DNA of 64,000 bases from Glandiceps talaboti (Eukaryota; Hemichordata; Enteropneusta; Spengelidae), in contig NC_135560.1 in the NCBI RefSeq assembly GCF_964340395.1, forward strand, positions 24,646,675 through 24,710,674. The letters run 5' to 3'. A program made the translations under genes and the position numbers. Shown here in pieces: positions 48,596-59,477 of the stretch. The first letter of the stretch is position 1. Each line of letters starts with the position of its first letter. Under the pieces are notes generated by a model, which did not search any database, had not been told where the DNA came from, and saw only the letters and a list, made by a program, of their open reading frames with translations.

Positions 48596-49140
48596 CCAAA
48601 CCAAACCAAACCAAACCAAGCAAAAATAGAGGAACTCAAAGAAGATTGTACAGATGGTAAATCAGGCTAGTACCTTTTGGATTCTAATCACAGAGCTTGG
48701 TCATTGAAAGACTTTCTCAAACTAAAAGTATCTTCACTTTACTAGCGTAAAATCCAATTGTGTTGGGATTTTGTTCTTTCTTTTCCCCTACCATGCCTGG
48801 TATTCTGCCATAATGTTCGTATTTGCTCAACCCTACAAGTTGGTTCTAATCACATGGTGATGCTACCGATGTTATTTCACATTAGGAAGTGTTAAAAACC
48901 CAATAAGAATTTGCAACTGTTTTCTGGCCATAGCTTCTTTAAAGCATTAGATCATACGCAAAATACCAGGCATGGAAGGGGAGAAGCAAGAGCCAAATCC
49001 CCACATGACTTGATTCCAGACTGTCATTTTACTGAATATTAAATACTATTGTTTGTATTACAGGTATGCCATTTCTACTAAAACACATGTACATAAGTAG
49101 GAAAAGAAAACTACACCAGAGGAAGAAGAAGACGGCATAA
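32901..49140 (+). CDS. HACD3: Very-long-chain 3-hydroxyacyl-CoA dehydratase 3
   Basis: An ER membrane enzyme for the third step of very-long-chain fatty-acid elongation (3-hydroxyacyl-CoA to trans-2-enoyl-CoA). Exons: 32901-32984, 34915-34957, 36049-36122, 37047-37208, 38756-38831, 39832-39942, 41118-41245, 42260-42372, 43674-43780, 48136-48270, 49064-49140. The joined CDS is 1,110 nt, 369 aa (human about 362), all phases consistent. The N-terminal CS/p23-like domain spans about 1-120 and ends in FDKWKDEDD. A short helical linker follows, then the multi-pass dehydratase (about 150-355) with LYGRNF, WLRYTVWIPLYPLG and the catalytic pair Tyr292 and Glu299, seven residues apart as in the family. 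The C terminus KKKTA fits a KKxx ER-retrieval signal. The ATG chosen aligns with the human start. Confidence 0.96.
33693..33775 (+). repeat. Dispersed repeat fragment, related to 35310-35400
   Basis: ATGTTGCTGAACAAAAACCG followed by GATGACACTACCTCT matches a similar block at 35333 with substitutions. Origin unknown; possibly a fragment of a mobile element. Confidence 0.4.
35310..35640 (-). other. Unidentified 100-codon open frame in HACD3 intron 2
   Basis: A minus-strand frame from an ATG at 35629 to a stop at 35327, not simple sequence. Its 3' part is related to 33693-33775, so it is more likely part of a dispersed element than a host gene. No domain is recognised. Confidence 0.25.
36187..36202 (+). 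promoter_or_regulatory. CTCF-like motif in HACD3 intron 3
   Basis: CACTAGAGGGCAG within CACACACTAGAGGGCAGTG is close to the CTCF core. A partial inverted relative (GGCACACTGCTAGAGGG) lies near 36354-36370. Could be chance or part of a small repeat. Confidence 0.3.
37209..37935 (+). repeat. About 107-bp minisatellite starting at HACD3 exon 4 donor, 7 copies
   Basis: The first unit includes the donor region (GTAAGTAGGTGCATGGTG). Later units carry TTAGTAGGTACATGGTG and then ACACCCCTGACTGA and CTTATGGTTAGGATGGCC. Confidence 0.92.
38822..39490 (+). repeat. 65-bp minisatellite copying HACD3 exon 5 donor, about 10 copies
   Basis: Unit AATCAGATGGTAGGTGTTTG plus about 45 bases. The first unit overlaps the last coding bases of exon 5 and its donor at 38832. 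Downstream units repeat CAGATGGTAGGT nearly unchanged; one reads GGTGGGT and one has an extra ACAGG. Confidence 0.95.
39657..39818 (+). repeat. 56-bp tandem repeat next to HACD3 exon 6 acceptor, 3 copies
   Basis: Unit CATGTTTACATTTCCGGTGC and on to AACAAATTTGTATC. The third unit ends 14 bp before the acceptor at 39831. Confidence 0.92.
39832..49140 (+). CDS. HACD3: HACD3 membrane dehydratase exons 6-11
   Basis: Exons 6-11 code residues 147-369. Hydrophobic segments are visible in exon 6 (LLQFIGFFIVGYLLL), exon 7 (GGVLCICQVGAILEVV), exon 8 (LLFLVIIP and LIFVWTLVELF), exon 9 (WIPLYPLGFLLE) and exon 10 (MWLWCDVAIRIFI). Exon 9 carries Tyr292 and Glu299. The last 25 residues are strongly basic and end in KKKTA. 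Intron 9 is the longest at about 4.4 kb and hosts two foldback elements. Confidence 0.94.
40370..40640 (+). promoter_or_regulatory. CpG-containing block in HACD3 intron 6, possible cryptic promoter
   Basis: Contains GGTCACGTGATT (E-box CACGTG), an ATTTGCAT octamer and GTCGGGCGCCATTATT (YY1-like CGCCAT) within 65 bp, in a window otherwise poor in CpG. It could equally be the interior of a transposon. Confidence 0.3.
40758..40824. repeat. Hairpin with CpG-rich arms
   Basis: Arms TGATTTCGCGGACT...ACAAATTC and GAATTTGT-AGTCCGCGGAATCA with a loop of about 15 bp. Probably part of a MITE. Confidence 0.8.
41288..41356 (+). pseudogene. Relic duplicate of the 3' end of HACD3 exon 7
   Basis: TCAATCCGGTTTTAGGGCTA...TAGTTAAA...CTTCTCCA...AGGTA aligns to TCAATCCAGTTTTAGGGATA of exon 7 and continues through the donor, with roughly three-quarters identity by eye over 55-60 bp. 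It lies 45 bp after the true donor at 41246. The copy has an in-frame stop and a weak donor. Confidence 0.65.
41870..42175 (-). repeat. Dispersed repeat, copy 2 (opposite copy at 9590-10045)
   Basis: The complement contains TTGCACCGGTGCA, AATTTGCAGTGCA and CCAATCATTCACTGTACAC in the order seen at 9590-10045. Located in HACD3 intron 7. Confidence 0.6.
42478..42915 (+). repeat. Dispersed-repeat-like block in HACD3 intron 8
   Basis: The open frame 42473-42721 is not conserved with any protein I know. The downstream text (GATGCATCCCCAGTAAATTT, then CAGTAGTTTTGGAATTATAG) resembles repeat families common in marine invertebrate genomes. I treat the whole as a repeat rather than a gene. Confidence 0.35.
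43799..44225 (+). repeat. About 60-bp minisatellite after HACD3 exon 9 donor, 7 copies, decaying to 45900
   Basis: Unit TGTAGAATAGTGGACTG followed by GATACACATTTGTACTCAAA and CTAGGGAGTCAGGGGAA. Diverged units (CTAGGGAGTTAGGGTTAGG) resume after the foldback element ending at 45405, showing that the element landed inside this array. Confidence 0.9.
44296..45405. mobile_element. Foldback DNA element, CACAGGG family, copy 2
   Basis: Ends CACAGGGATCAGTGAGCA and its complement, with a perfect 7-bp duplication CTATATG at 44289-44295 and 45406-45412. The left arm shares TTATTTTTCTTCATTCCCTGGCTACTTT-like sequence (in parts) with copy 1. The interior (about 44590-45350) differs from copy 1 and has no recognised transposase. 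Located in HACD3 intron 9. Confidence 0.87.
46075..46610 (+). repeat. About 35-bp minisatellite, about 14 copies
   Basis: Unit GTTGTCTCTGGTGATAGTGT then TATGGTGTTTTATAG, with some longer units. Interrupted by the 74-bp palindrome at 46464-46537. Confidence 0.9.
46464..46537. mobile_element. Miniature foldback element, CACAGGG family, copy 3
   Basis: Two 37-bp arms without a spacer, one mismatch, made of the two terminal repeats of the family (CACAGGGGGCAGCGAGCATG then TAATTGATTGATCGATC). Flanking 7-mers GTTTTAT and GTGTTAG agree at five of seven positions, so a target-site duplication is not certain. Confidence 0.85.
46675..46935 (+). repeat. About 130-bp direct repeat, 2 copies
   Basis: Marked by ACAGACAAGACATGTACAGG and ACAGACAAAACATGTACAGG, in HACD3 intron 9. 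Confidence 0.8.
47970..48030 (+). pseudogene. Relic duplicate of HACD3 exon 10 acceptor and first codons
   Basis: AATTTTAATGATAAGTGCTG then GGGATTTTTTCAAGCAATTT aligns to 48100-48160 (AATCTTAATGATGTGTG, GGGATTTTTTTCAGCAATTT) and continues about 25 bases into the exon (TGAAG-AAC). It lies 130 bp upstream; the AG is preserved as CAAG. Confidence 0.6.
48454..48622 (+). repeat. (CA)n(CAC)n(CAA)n(CCAAA)n compound microsatellite
   Basis: Four successive simple repeats in HACD3 intron 10. All ORFs across it are homopolymer artefacts. Confidence 0.98.
48763..49006. mobile_element. Candidate MITE in HACD3 intron 10
   Basis: About 50-bp imperfect inverted ends centred on CCATGCCTGGTATTCTGC and its complement near 48957-48975; interior about 140 bp. 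No coding content. Confidence 0.55.
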
Positions 49141-50470
49141 TACTAATAGGAATCACAAGGTGTGAATTGGGTAGATAGTAATATTCATTTGTGCAATTAA
49201 TAAGATTTTTGATCAAATTTAAAGTACAATCATTCTTAAATTGTAATGAATCTGTCTGTTTCTCAGTACAGTCTTGTCACTCTGATGAAAATGTTCATGA
49301 TTACTTGTAGAAAGCTACATTTTAAAGTTTTACTTGCTGTATGTACTTCCTGTAATGTTTTCTGACTATGTATGCCTTTGTTTAGTCTTTACTCGGTTCC
49401 TTTGTATAGCTGATAAGTTCAGTTTATGTATAGGATGGTAAAATATAGTTACTTGTGAACAGTAAATTTGAAATGGATGCGATGTTTTGATCCATCTACT
49501 ATGGGCTGTAATCCTGTTAGTGATCCTCTTTGCATGAGATAAATGGTAGACTGTGATGGAGCGCATTCTCACACCAGTCATCCCCTCCCAGAGAGAGAGA
49601 GAGAGGAGGCCGGTGAGGGTGGAACAACCTGATGTATCTTACAGTCTATTAACTATGGATCTTGATCATGTAAGTGATTATCTTTGTGTGATCAAGGGCT
49701 GAAACATCAGATTCATTTCCAATTTACCATTCCAAAGTAAGTATATTTTTTTATCTTTCTTGTTGATCCTTGGAACCACTAACAATATATTCTGCAAGTT
49801 TCTATATGATTGAGGGATATTTTGTGCTGCATACTTAATAGTAAACACAGTATTTTATTAACTGAAACATACTTAACCATTACTTACTATTGGCAAAACT
49901 TAAATCTGTCATTCAAGTGTGTTTTGGGGAAATGGTTTAGTAACATATTACTAAAATGTCAAGAAAGCAACTGCAGATAACAGTGTTTACTGCCATCAAA
50001 GACAGGCATCAACATTATATTACAATAGTACAGGCTTTAATAGAGGTTTTATTATTACTTTAAATATTTTCACTTGAGAAAAGAACACTAATAGATTCAT
50101 TTTAAATCTGGGAGTTGGGATTTATAATGCAGCCAAATTGAGAACACTAAATACACAATAGAAATGACGTGATGTGGTCAACAAAATGCAGTGATGTGGT
50201 CAACAAAAATGAAACCTGTACAGCAAAAGTGAAATAGAGACAAGATGAAGGTTGATACAATTTTTATACAATTTTATTTTACATGTTGTATTTGCTTACA
50301 TTTGCCATTTTGTCTATGGCTCATCCATTTCAATAGTAGTAACTTGTAATCTCATTGGAACTAAGGTTTAATAATCATTTTATGTTCAAGGCATTTTTAC
50401 TTGTTAACCACAAGAAAGTGCAATTTATGCAATAAAATATGTGGAGAAATAACGGACCTCTTTTTGGGGT
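49141..50470 (+). other. Probable HACD3 3' UTR
   Basis: Follows the HACD3 stop with no coding exon recognised. A plausible end is AATAAA at 50431-50436 followed within about 30 bp by a GT-rich element (TTTTTGGGGTGTGTGTTCTC). A GA repeat (49593-49605) is the only simple repeat noted. Confidence 0.45.
50431..50436 (+). terminator. Candidate poly(A) signal for HACD3
   Basis: AATAAA with a strong GT-rich downstream element. Later AATAAA motifs at 52254 and 54142 are alternatives for longer 3' UTRs. Confidence 0.5.
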
Positions 50471-51109
50471 GTGTGTTCTCTTTATCTTTAGAGCATTACC
50501 CATGTCTTTATCAGCATTTTTACACTCAAGTAGAAGTGAGGGGGTGGGTGTGGTAAAAGTAGGTCATTAATGTAATAATGTAGAGAACTGGAGGGGGAGA
50601 AGGGAGAGTCTGGTTAAAGTTTGTCCTTACCATAATACAGGAAAACATAGTAAAAAGCCAAAGCAAAGTGAACAGACTTTATCTGCTTACTAACCGTAAC
50701 AAAATAACTGATTATACCCTAGTGTAAAAAGGTAACACCTACATGATGTTTAATATAGCAACACAGATGGCACCAGATAAATGGTATTTTGGTAAACAAA
50801 GTTCATGCAACCCTATAAATATAGGATAATAAATAAAATGAAGACAAAGTGATCAGATTTAGACAGATAGATGAAGTTAAAGTAAGCATCTGTGTGTACT
50901 GAGAATGGATGATGTATGCGTTACTATACATATTGAACTAAACTCTTCAGTTCTACTAAATGGTTGATTCAATCTGTCATCATGGGTCACTTCTTTTGGT
51001 GTATCGTTCTCACGGTTTTAGTTATCTCATCTTGAAATGTTTTATTTACTGTATTCAGGACACATTTTCTCAACGATTTTAAGAACAAAAAACCAACCAC
51101 TTTCTTGTA

Positions 51110-51660
51110 GATGTTACCTACCTGCTTAAACAGGATATTTGAAGTGTGCATTCTTAAGACAAAGCTAAAAATGATTAATGATGCAAATTACTTACTACAA
51201 GTAAAAGCTATGTCAACAAATTTCATAGGATATACATGCATTGTTACGGTTGATATTTACACCAAATTATGTATGGTTTATGCAAGTACCAAATGTTACA
51301 GAATTTGAAGTGTGTATTCATTAGATATGACGTGATTACTGAAAATCATTAATTACGTAAATAAGTCATTAAAACTGAAAATTAAATCAACAAACTTTCT
51401 ATGACATATGTACTTTGTTAAGGTTAACACATGTACCATACTATATTGAATTTGAAGTGTGCATTCTTAAGATATAGCCAGATTACTGAAAACCATCAAT
51501 TATGCAAATGACTATGTTTACCAAAGTTTGGTCAGTTCTTGTCATTACCATATGGAAGATGTGTAGCAAGTTTCATTAGAATTGATGCAGTAGTTTTTGA
51601 GATATCGTGTTCACAGACTGACACAGACAGCCAGACAAAAGCATAACATAACCTCCCTTA
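51110..51660 (+). repeat. About 165-bp diverged tandem repeats, 3 units
   Basis: Units start GAAGTGTGCATTCTTAAGA or a variant. The last ends GAGATATCGTGTTCACAGAC followed by a short CAGACA run. Inverse-oriented relatives are at 29261-29720. Confidence 0.65.
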
Positions 51661-52614
51661 TGGGATGTAAAAGTGTTTGGTTTTATGTCAGACCTCTCAC
51701 AGTATTTTGAATATAGACACTTCGGGAGCATTTTGTCTTTCTGTATTAAATGAATTTGTGTAAGTGTATATTTAGGAAAATTATTGAAATTTATTCAAAA
51801 GGCATGTTTTTTATTTTTGTTATTTTTAACAATTGAAATTAATGATGGGTGTTAATTCTTGGATCATCAACATATAAAATGTAATGAATTGTAATTCTGC
51901 TTGTATTCTTATAAATTCTAATTTGTTTAGTGTCATTGTCGATGATTTGAAGTCCATTGATTTACACATTTCTTCTTTTTGTGTCACTTTTTTTTTAAAT
52001 TTGATAACTGGATATGTTGGACCATTTTGAATGGCATTTTTGAAAGTACAAGACAATAAATTTATACAGCTCTTGAAATTTGAAAGATGTTATTTGAGAT
52101 ATAAGTTTTGGATTTACCACTACAGGGTAGCCACTTTTTCTATGCCAGTGTTATTGCTTGTGTTGGGTTCTATATTGAAGGAATCAAAATCTTTTGAAGA
52201 AAATTTCTTTCTATTTAGTTTTGATCCGTACATTGTATTGATTTGTTTGTTGAAATAAATATTAAGTGAATATTGAACAATGTGAAATGTTTTTTTTCAT
52301 GTTTTCTTCATATTGTGCATTTGAATAACTTGAATATAACATAAGCATTTCTATCTGGTTTTGAAAAAAGAGCACTAAAAACATGGCATCGTGGGGCTTG
52401 GATGATTGTAGCAATATGCTATGAAATCATATGAGCTTTGTTTGTACTGTTTTAATATTGAGAAAATATTGGAAAATGATTCTAGGCAAGAAAATGAGCA
52501 CTATACCAAGTATGCACAGCATGTTATTTTGATGACGTGATATTTAATTATGTCATTTTGTAATATAAAGTGCACTTTCCAGTATTAGTCAGGTGGCTTA
52601 GCAACTTTATTGTT

Positions 52615-53215
52615 ACATGCAGGATAAAAACACCAAATTTGGCATGAATGTTCCTAAGGACCTACTTATTGATTTTAGAAGGGGAGTCCTCTTGAATATT
52701 TGCATACATTTGCATAAATCAGTAAAATTAAAAAAGTCTGCCATCCACCATTTAAAATCATGTGTTTCAACAAAATAAGTTACTGAAAGGCACTAATTTG
52801 GCATGAATCATGCTTAAGATCTATTCATTGATTTTATCCTGGAAGCTTTTTTTTTTTAGAATATTTGAATATATTTATGTATATCAATAAAATTCACAAT
52901 GGCCATTATTAACATTGTAAATTACTATAATTCAAGAAAATAATTTACATAAAGGCACAAAATTTGGCATGATTGTTCCTCAGAACCAACTAATTGTTTT
53001 TTGCCTAGAAACCCTCTTGAAAATTGAATCAATTCACATATATCAGTCAAATTAAAAAGGGCTGCCACCACTTTAAAAAAAATCATATTTCTCTACAAAA
53101 TTTAAAATTGAAAGAAGAAACAAATCTGGTGTGAGTGTTCATTAAGATATATTTAATGATAATAGCATAGCACAGTCCTTAAATATTTGTGTAAATTTGC
53201 ATAAATCAGTTAAAG
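52615..53215 (+). repeat. About 170-bp diverged tandem repeats, about 4 units
   Basis: Units marked by AATTTGGCATGAATGTTCCT, TGATTTTA and TTGCATAAATCAGT or variants. Intergenic, AT-rich; no gene recognised. Confidence 0.7.
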
Positions 53216-53227
53216 TCAACTACATGC

Positions 53228-53405
53228 TGTCACACAGGAAAAATCTTTTAGAGTGGCCAGCCAATCTGATTATTTGATTGGTTAGGAGTGGCCAGCCAGT
53301 CTGATTATTTGATTGGTTGGAGTGGCCAGCCAGTCTGATTATTTGATTGGTTGGAGTGGCCAGCCAGTCTGATTATTTGATTGGTTAGAGTGGACAGCCA
53401 GTCTG
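53228..53405 (+). repeat. About 37-bp minisatellite, 5 copies
   Basis: Unit AGTGGCCAGCCAGTCTGATT then ATTTGATTGGTTGG. The last unit runs into CTGATTAAAATCTGATGT, the MITE-end motif also seen at 31827. Confidence 0.9.
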
Positions 53406-56279
53406 ATTAAAATCTGATGTACACAGAGGACCTCAACTCGAGCATCAAACTCAATAAACAAATGACAACATAGGAAGGATATAAAGGTAAATGAAATATA
53501 CTGTAACCTAGATATTTTCAACACAAGAAAATATTGTGATTTTACAAGTTCTAAAAAGCATTTTGACCATTAATTAATGTCACATTATTACTATGTATTC
53601 ATAATGTAATACATGTAAATATGTAGACAGTGAATAGTACTGTAATAGCAGATGAAACTCGCATGATTGTAATGTTATTTATACTTCTAAGATTAAGGTT
53701 TGGGGACTATAGTTTATACATGAATTTGAATTTTACAAAACTTGTTTCGTAAGGTTTTTGTTTCCTTATGTCGGCCCCCTTTCCTCCTTTTATCAGCAAT
53801 CTCAAACAATACACTTAAAGTATGTCTTTGTTTGGTATGGTATGACATTTTCTTTTAATATCTACCACTTGGCATGTTTTCTATTCATATGATAATTTAG
53901 ACATCTTTTGGTGTTATGTTAATTTGAAAACTGTCAATCACTATTCAGACCATTTTATTATCATGTTAAAAAATACAGTTTTTGCTACTGTTTTGAAATT
54001 CTGTTCAGAAAATGTTTAAATATGGAATATCACCCAGGGTACTACTTCCATGGTTTATGTGAGAAAAAAATTAAGTTGTGAAATAAACTTTAGATAGTTT
54101 TGTATTTTTTAGAGTAAGAAGATGACATTTGGTATCAAGCCAATAAACTTGTTTTGTTTATTTATTTAACATTTACTTCTGAACTTGGTGAGTGTGCCTA
54201 GAATGAAAAGGAACAGGTCTCATTAAAGTGAAAAGTTTTGTTCCAATCTCTGTATTGTACAGTCACAGAAGTACAAATATTACCAAACGAAACTTGACTA
54301 TAGTAATTGTGGTGTAATTCCCTCTGTCTGTTGCTAGAGGCAGGTTAAAACAAAGTCTGCTTGCTGTCTACGTACTAATAGTAAGCAAAGCTTGAAAATA
54401 CTTCATCTGAAATCTAAACACTCTTTTTACTGTGGTTTGTGAGGAGTGGCTTTGGTGGGGAGAAAAGACTCACACTCCAATTGTAATTAAATTGATTACA
54501 TAATTGGCATCACCTGCAGCCTGTATTGTCCGTTGAGAGATGGCCTTGGTGTCTATACAAGTGTGCTTCACAAAGGAATGTGAGATACAAAGGAAGATAT
54601 ACCCTACTAGTAACCTCCCAGTCTGACAACACTTAGACTAGTTTCTATCAAGTCAGGATTAAATCACAGAGGAAGCAGGCAACAGGACTTACTGATACTG
54701 GTAAGACATTTATAAGTTTTGTTCTGACTACATTAAGTTGTTAAATGTTGTTCTAAATTTATTATAATTACAGTATAATGAAGTGATGAGTATTGATTTT
54801 ATCAGGTGAAATAGACGGATACATTGACCGCAACCTTTGTTTGACATTTAGCCTTTGTATGCACACCTTGGAGTACCGTTAACTGCATGTGTAAGTCACT
54901 ATGATTTATATATCCTGTATCCTCCCAATCAAGGGACATACCATTCTGTTTTTGATCAAGAATACAACAGCTGTTCAGGATACAGGTGGTGAGTTATTAA
55001 TCATTGCAGTCCTGGCTATCAATCACCTTTGCTTTCACTAAACAAAACAAGTTTTATACTTTCTTTCATTTGTTTATCTGTTGATGCTGTGAGAACAGGA
55101 TGAGAGCTGGTCAGAGTGTTTAGATTATTGAGAATATGTGGAGACAATCTAATTTCCTATTTCAGTTTATTGTGTACACCTTAGACTACGATATATTCTT
55201 ATAGTGGTCTGAGTGAAAACATAATGTCTAATGCTGTGTGTATAGAAACCTATAAAGTGGAGTTTTGTTGAGAATCCAGTTTTACTGTTTTAGTTTATAG
55301 TGAAAATAGAATGATTAGTGGATGGTTCATGAATAGGGTTGAAGCTGGTCATCATTTTAGGAAATCTATAAAGTTGTAGTTTTATTGGGAACATCCACGT
55401 TTCTTTTTTTTATTGCTGCACTATCTATGGGCTAGTTTAACAAAATTTTATGTTATATTAAGTACCACTACTATTAATCATACACCCTGGAGTCACTCAA
55501 TGGAAGATTTTCTAACATTATGATTTGACCTGTCACAGATGATACTGCTATATTCCTAGTAATGAACAGTAAATATTTCACATTCTATTGTCCATTTATT
55601 TTGATCATTAAGTATTTATTACAAATTACTATGCATGGTCCAGGAGTAATAATAATCATCATACAGAGTTTGATATCAATCAGAACAACAAACAATATGT
55701 TAAAGACATTAAATGATGTAAAATTAAAATTTGGAAAAATCTCAAAAAGTGAAATTTTTAGCTTCAGTATCTTCAAACTATGTGCAAATTTTTCCATTAC
55801 ATCATTCAGTGTATAAAGATAAAAAGTTTAGTTTAGTTTGGTTTAGTTCTCTAATTATTAATTTATCTACCAAATTTAAAATGCTTATGATGTCATCAGT
55901 TTTTCTTGTCATGAAATTCTACTAATTCAAAATTCATATTCTTGGACATACTTGGTTTATTTAATACAGTACACTCAGAGCTGATGCAAATGTATCAATA
56001 GAGGTATCTGTTTTAAACATTCTGTTTTCGTCATCCTGTCCCGGAGTGTAAACAACTTGAAATAGCCTCAGGTAAGTTACAATCAAATGAACTTATTACC
56101 CAAATAAGACAAGGGTAACAATTGACTACAAGTATAGACTAAAAGCACTTGGTTTGTTGAGAACTGTATTGAAATGTTACTTAACTCACAAACAGTACAT
56201 TGGGTGTATTCTTGAATGAAACACTAAGACAATTGACAACTACTATACAACTTTTCATGGTTTTTTTTTGTTTATGAAG
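53406..56279. other. Intergenic AT-rich stretch, possible 5' exons of an unknown transcript
   Basis: No recognisable protein. Splice-like signals: a donor GTAAGA after ACTGATACTG (about 54702) preceded by 150 bp of more balanced composition, and an acceptor-donor pair enclosing 55971-56070 (AATACAG before, CTCAG|GTAAGT after). All exon calls here are tentative. Confidence 0.25.
56095..56165 (+). repeat. 70-bp dispersed duplicate, copy 1
   Basis: CAAATAAGACAAGGGTAACA followed by ATTGACTACAAGTATAGACT matches 58018-58078 with few changes, down to CACTTGGTTTGTTGAGA. Confidence 0.88.
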
Positions 56280-56391
56280 TATTAAATGAGGCTGTGTATG
56301 TTTCAACTGAGGAGGCTGGTCAAGAGATCACCATAAATAGTATCAGCACTAATGTTGGGTCCAGTAAAAAAAAAAGGGCTGTAGAACTGGG
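56280..56391 (+). CDS. Candidate coding exon, unknown protein
   Basis: Between a T-rich acceptor ending GAAG and a GTGAGT donor. The open frame reads LNEAVYVSTEEAGQEITIN and on to KKKRAVEL. It ends two bases into a codon, which is the phase the candidate exon at 61021 needs. A shorter version starting after AATGAG (56291) is possible. No homologue recalled and no start codon identified upstream. Confidence 0.3.
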
Positions 56392-57785
56392 GTGAGTCCA
56401 TCAATTCAAATGCTAATTTTAATAACAATTGAAATTCTTTACATTGTCAGGATCCAGGAGTTCTTTATATAGCACTGTTCAGTTATGTTAAGTACACACC
56501 TTCGACAAGTGATCAGTTCCCGCCAGCTCCCTATCATCATATTCACAGACTGCATGCATACCCGCATGTTGGCTTTTGTTAGGAGGTATTCGATGAATCG
56601 TACAGACATATAACACTAACAGTATTACTGACTTGCATTTCCATTGTTGCAGTGAGTGACTTGGCACTGGTGGATTCAACTACTATACCTGAAAGTTAGG
56701 TTAACATACAGTGGAAAGTGTGTGTGTGTGTGTAACATACTGGTATTTAGCTTGTGGGTGACCACAGACATCAACAATACGGAAACCGCACCATTTACAT
56801 AAAGACAGCTACCAGGTATGTATAAGACAGTTACATTGCCCTTTATAACAGTCATCTTCGAAAGAAATCATGATCAGTTTCAGCTTGGAGTAATTATACA
56901 AGGTTTCAGCCAACTGTTACTTTATGCTCATATCTGCAGTTACATTTCTAGAATGTACACCATCATCTAGTCCATCAGACTTCATATACTAATGGATAAA
57001 ACGAAGTAACCACATTTCAGTGTTTTGACAGTCCAGTAACTTTCACTACTGGTGCTATATGGTTCTGATATGTCAAACTCAAGGTCAAAACAATTATCTC
57101 CGGCAAGTCATTCCAAGTCATTCCGTTACACTGACAGTTATACACTGTCTAAGCAGTTGGTGATACTTCCATGGTCAAGTAATCACCAGGAGCAGGGTTT
57201 TGTGTGGAAAGATAAAACTTGACTCTATACACCTAGAATTAAATAGCTGGTTTTCTTGTTTTACATACATATTGTTTTCACACTAGGGGAGGACTTTGCA
57301 CAGTTATGGTAAACAGTATGGACAAGTGACAATGAATACCTAAGGTAGAGGCATGTAGGGCTTGTAATATTAGAAGAGACCAATTAGGGTAACCTATAGA
57401 ATCCATCTATTCAGACTCAAATTGCTTGCCTACCAGTACCACTTATACCAAATTGTGGTCAGGTTTTTGGTTGGTTTTGCAGGCAGGTGTTGTCAAAGTA
57501 GGTATATGTGTGCAGTGTTGAATTATGTAAACTCCTGTCAACATGTTTTTAAAGTGACTTAGTATAAAAGTACAAGTAGTAAAGAAGACATGAATTGCAG
57601 CAACAGAAAGATGTCATTGACAAAAAGGTGTGTTTTATCATAAAACAAATGTAGTTTTTTTTATGTAATTCTGATTTTATTTTTCAGATTAAGTTGCCAA
57701 ATTTTTAATATTGTGCTCTTTCCAGGATTACTTAAGTTGATTTGTCTCTATAGATTATGAAAGTTAGAAAAACAATTTGTTGTGT

Positions 57786-57902
57786 ACATCAAATGAAAAT
57801 TCCTACTTACAGTCAAAACATTTCTTGGACATCATGAATCCCAAATTTTGGTTTCCAACAAATGTTTTGACTCTGTGAGTAGAAATTTTCATTTGATATG
57901 AA
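57786..57902. mobile_element. Short hairpin element (MITE-like or stem-loop RNA)
   Basis: Arms of about 45 bp (ATCAAATGAAAATTCCTACT and complement) with a loop of about 25 bp. One arm plus loop recurs at 5308-5372, which favours a mobile repeat over a unique miRNA precursor. Confidence 0.7.
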
Positions 57903-58017
57903 CTCAGAGTTATGAACATTGGTTCCTGTTGTTTACAGTGGTATATTTTGAAATTAACATTTGTAGAATCTGATGTATTTCCTTAGTAGATTTCTAGATT
58001 TGTATTTTTGAGTTACT

Positions 58018-58078
58018 CAAATAAGACAAGGGTAACAATTGACTGCAAGTATAGGTTAACAGCACTTGGTTTGTTGAG
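58018..58078 (+). repeat. 70-bp dispersed duplicate, copy 2
   Basis: Second copy of the block at 56095-56165, 1.9 kb downstream in the same orientation. Confidence 0.88.
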
Positions 58079-59477
58079 ACTTGAAAACACTAAATAATAT
58101 TCACAAATGACACATTCCCCTGACTATTATGTGGAATGTACAGGAAAGGTTAATAAAAATTCCAGTATGATTAAACTTCTTCTAAATTGGTTCTAAAACC
58201 TTGTTAAATCTGTCTGAATGTATTAAAATTGTAAGATTCAAGCCATTTTTTGTCCCACGGTTAAAAAGTTGTATATTAAATTGTCATGAAAGCACCCCAA
58301 ATTTTATAGCTTGCTTGTCACTATCTGAACATAGACCCTCCACCCATTCTGTATGTTGAGTTGAAAAAAGGTTAAAAGTATCAAACACTGTCTTTGGAAA
58401 GTTAAATTACTTAACTAGCTATGTTCACACAACAATGGACAATCAGGTCAGGCGATATGTGATTTAAACATTCAATGCAGTGTTCAACACATAAAAAACT
58501 AGAAGTATTTTCAGAAAAGACATTTTAGCCCAAATTTATTCTAGATTTAAAAGCATAATTAGCATGCCTGTGTTCAGTAATTGGATTAATTGAAATGCTA
58601 GAGAAAGTTGAAAGAAAAAATAACCTATGAGTTTGGGTTAGAGACACCTCAAGAATTTTAATCCAGCTGCTAGGGCCATTGGGGAATAACTAATTTCTTT
58701 GGATTTACTCCTTCTTTTGTAGTTTTAATACCACAAGTAATACAAGTAATACAAGTAAGCTTGCTATCTACCATCATACCAAGGACTGGTAGTACCACAC
58801 AAAACAGAACAGTGCCACTTTAATCTGCATCTTATTTATTTAAAGTATTTACAATTGTCATGGGCATAATTTTGTTGTTTATGCTCCTAAAAATGACAGA
58901 TTTAGTGATTTGTTTCACAGCAAACATTGAAATATTGGAACACAATATGGTTGTCAATTCACATGGTGAGCAAGGCACCCATGTGTTTGTCTAGTCTTGA
59001 ACAAGCTCATCAGTAATTTTATATTATAGTCGGTAATTCTGTTGCTCTCTAAATTTTTTTTTTTTTAACCATGATTTCAGCAAAGATGCTTTTATAGATG
59101 CATGACAATGTGTCACATTAAAACTCAGATCAAGTTCAGTGCCTCTGATAGTCTGAAGTTGAACTTTGAAGTTCATAGCTGTAACTTTTTAAGTAGAATA
59201 AACTGACTATTGCCATTTCTTTTCTGGCCACTGTAATGTGATAACAGCTTCCACTAATATTAATCATACAGACCTCTACCAGTGTATAATTTGCTTAAAT
59301 TCGTCTTCTTCCTGATTGGTCAAATATACCACAACTTGTATATTTTTAGTCAGTCTCAGGATTAAGTTTTTTGATTATTGATTTGAAATATCAGCAGACT
59401 TGGAAGGCAAGTCTAGATGCTAATTGTGACTCTGAATCTCAAGATCTTTTCACCCCGTTGTGAGAACAGATTTTAAG

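Noticed and set aside
48402-48660. Poly-Asn, poly-Thr, poly-Val and poly-Cys ORFs
   Set aside because: Different frames of the CA/CAC/CAA compound microsatellite.
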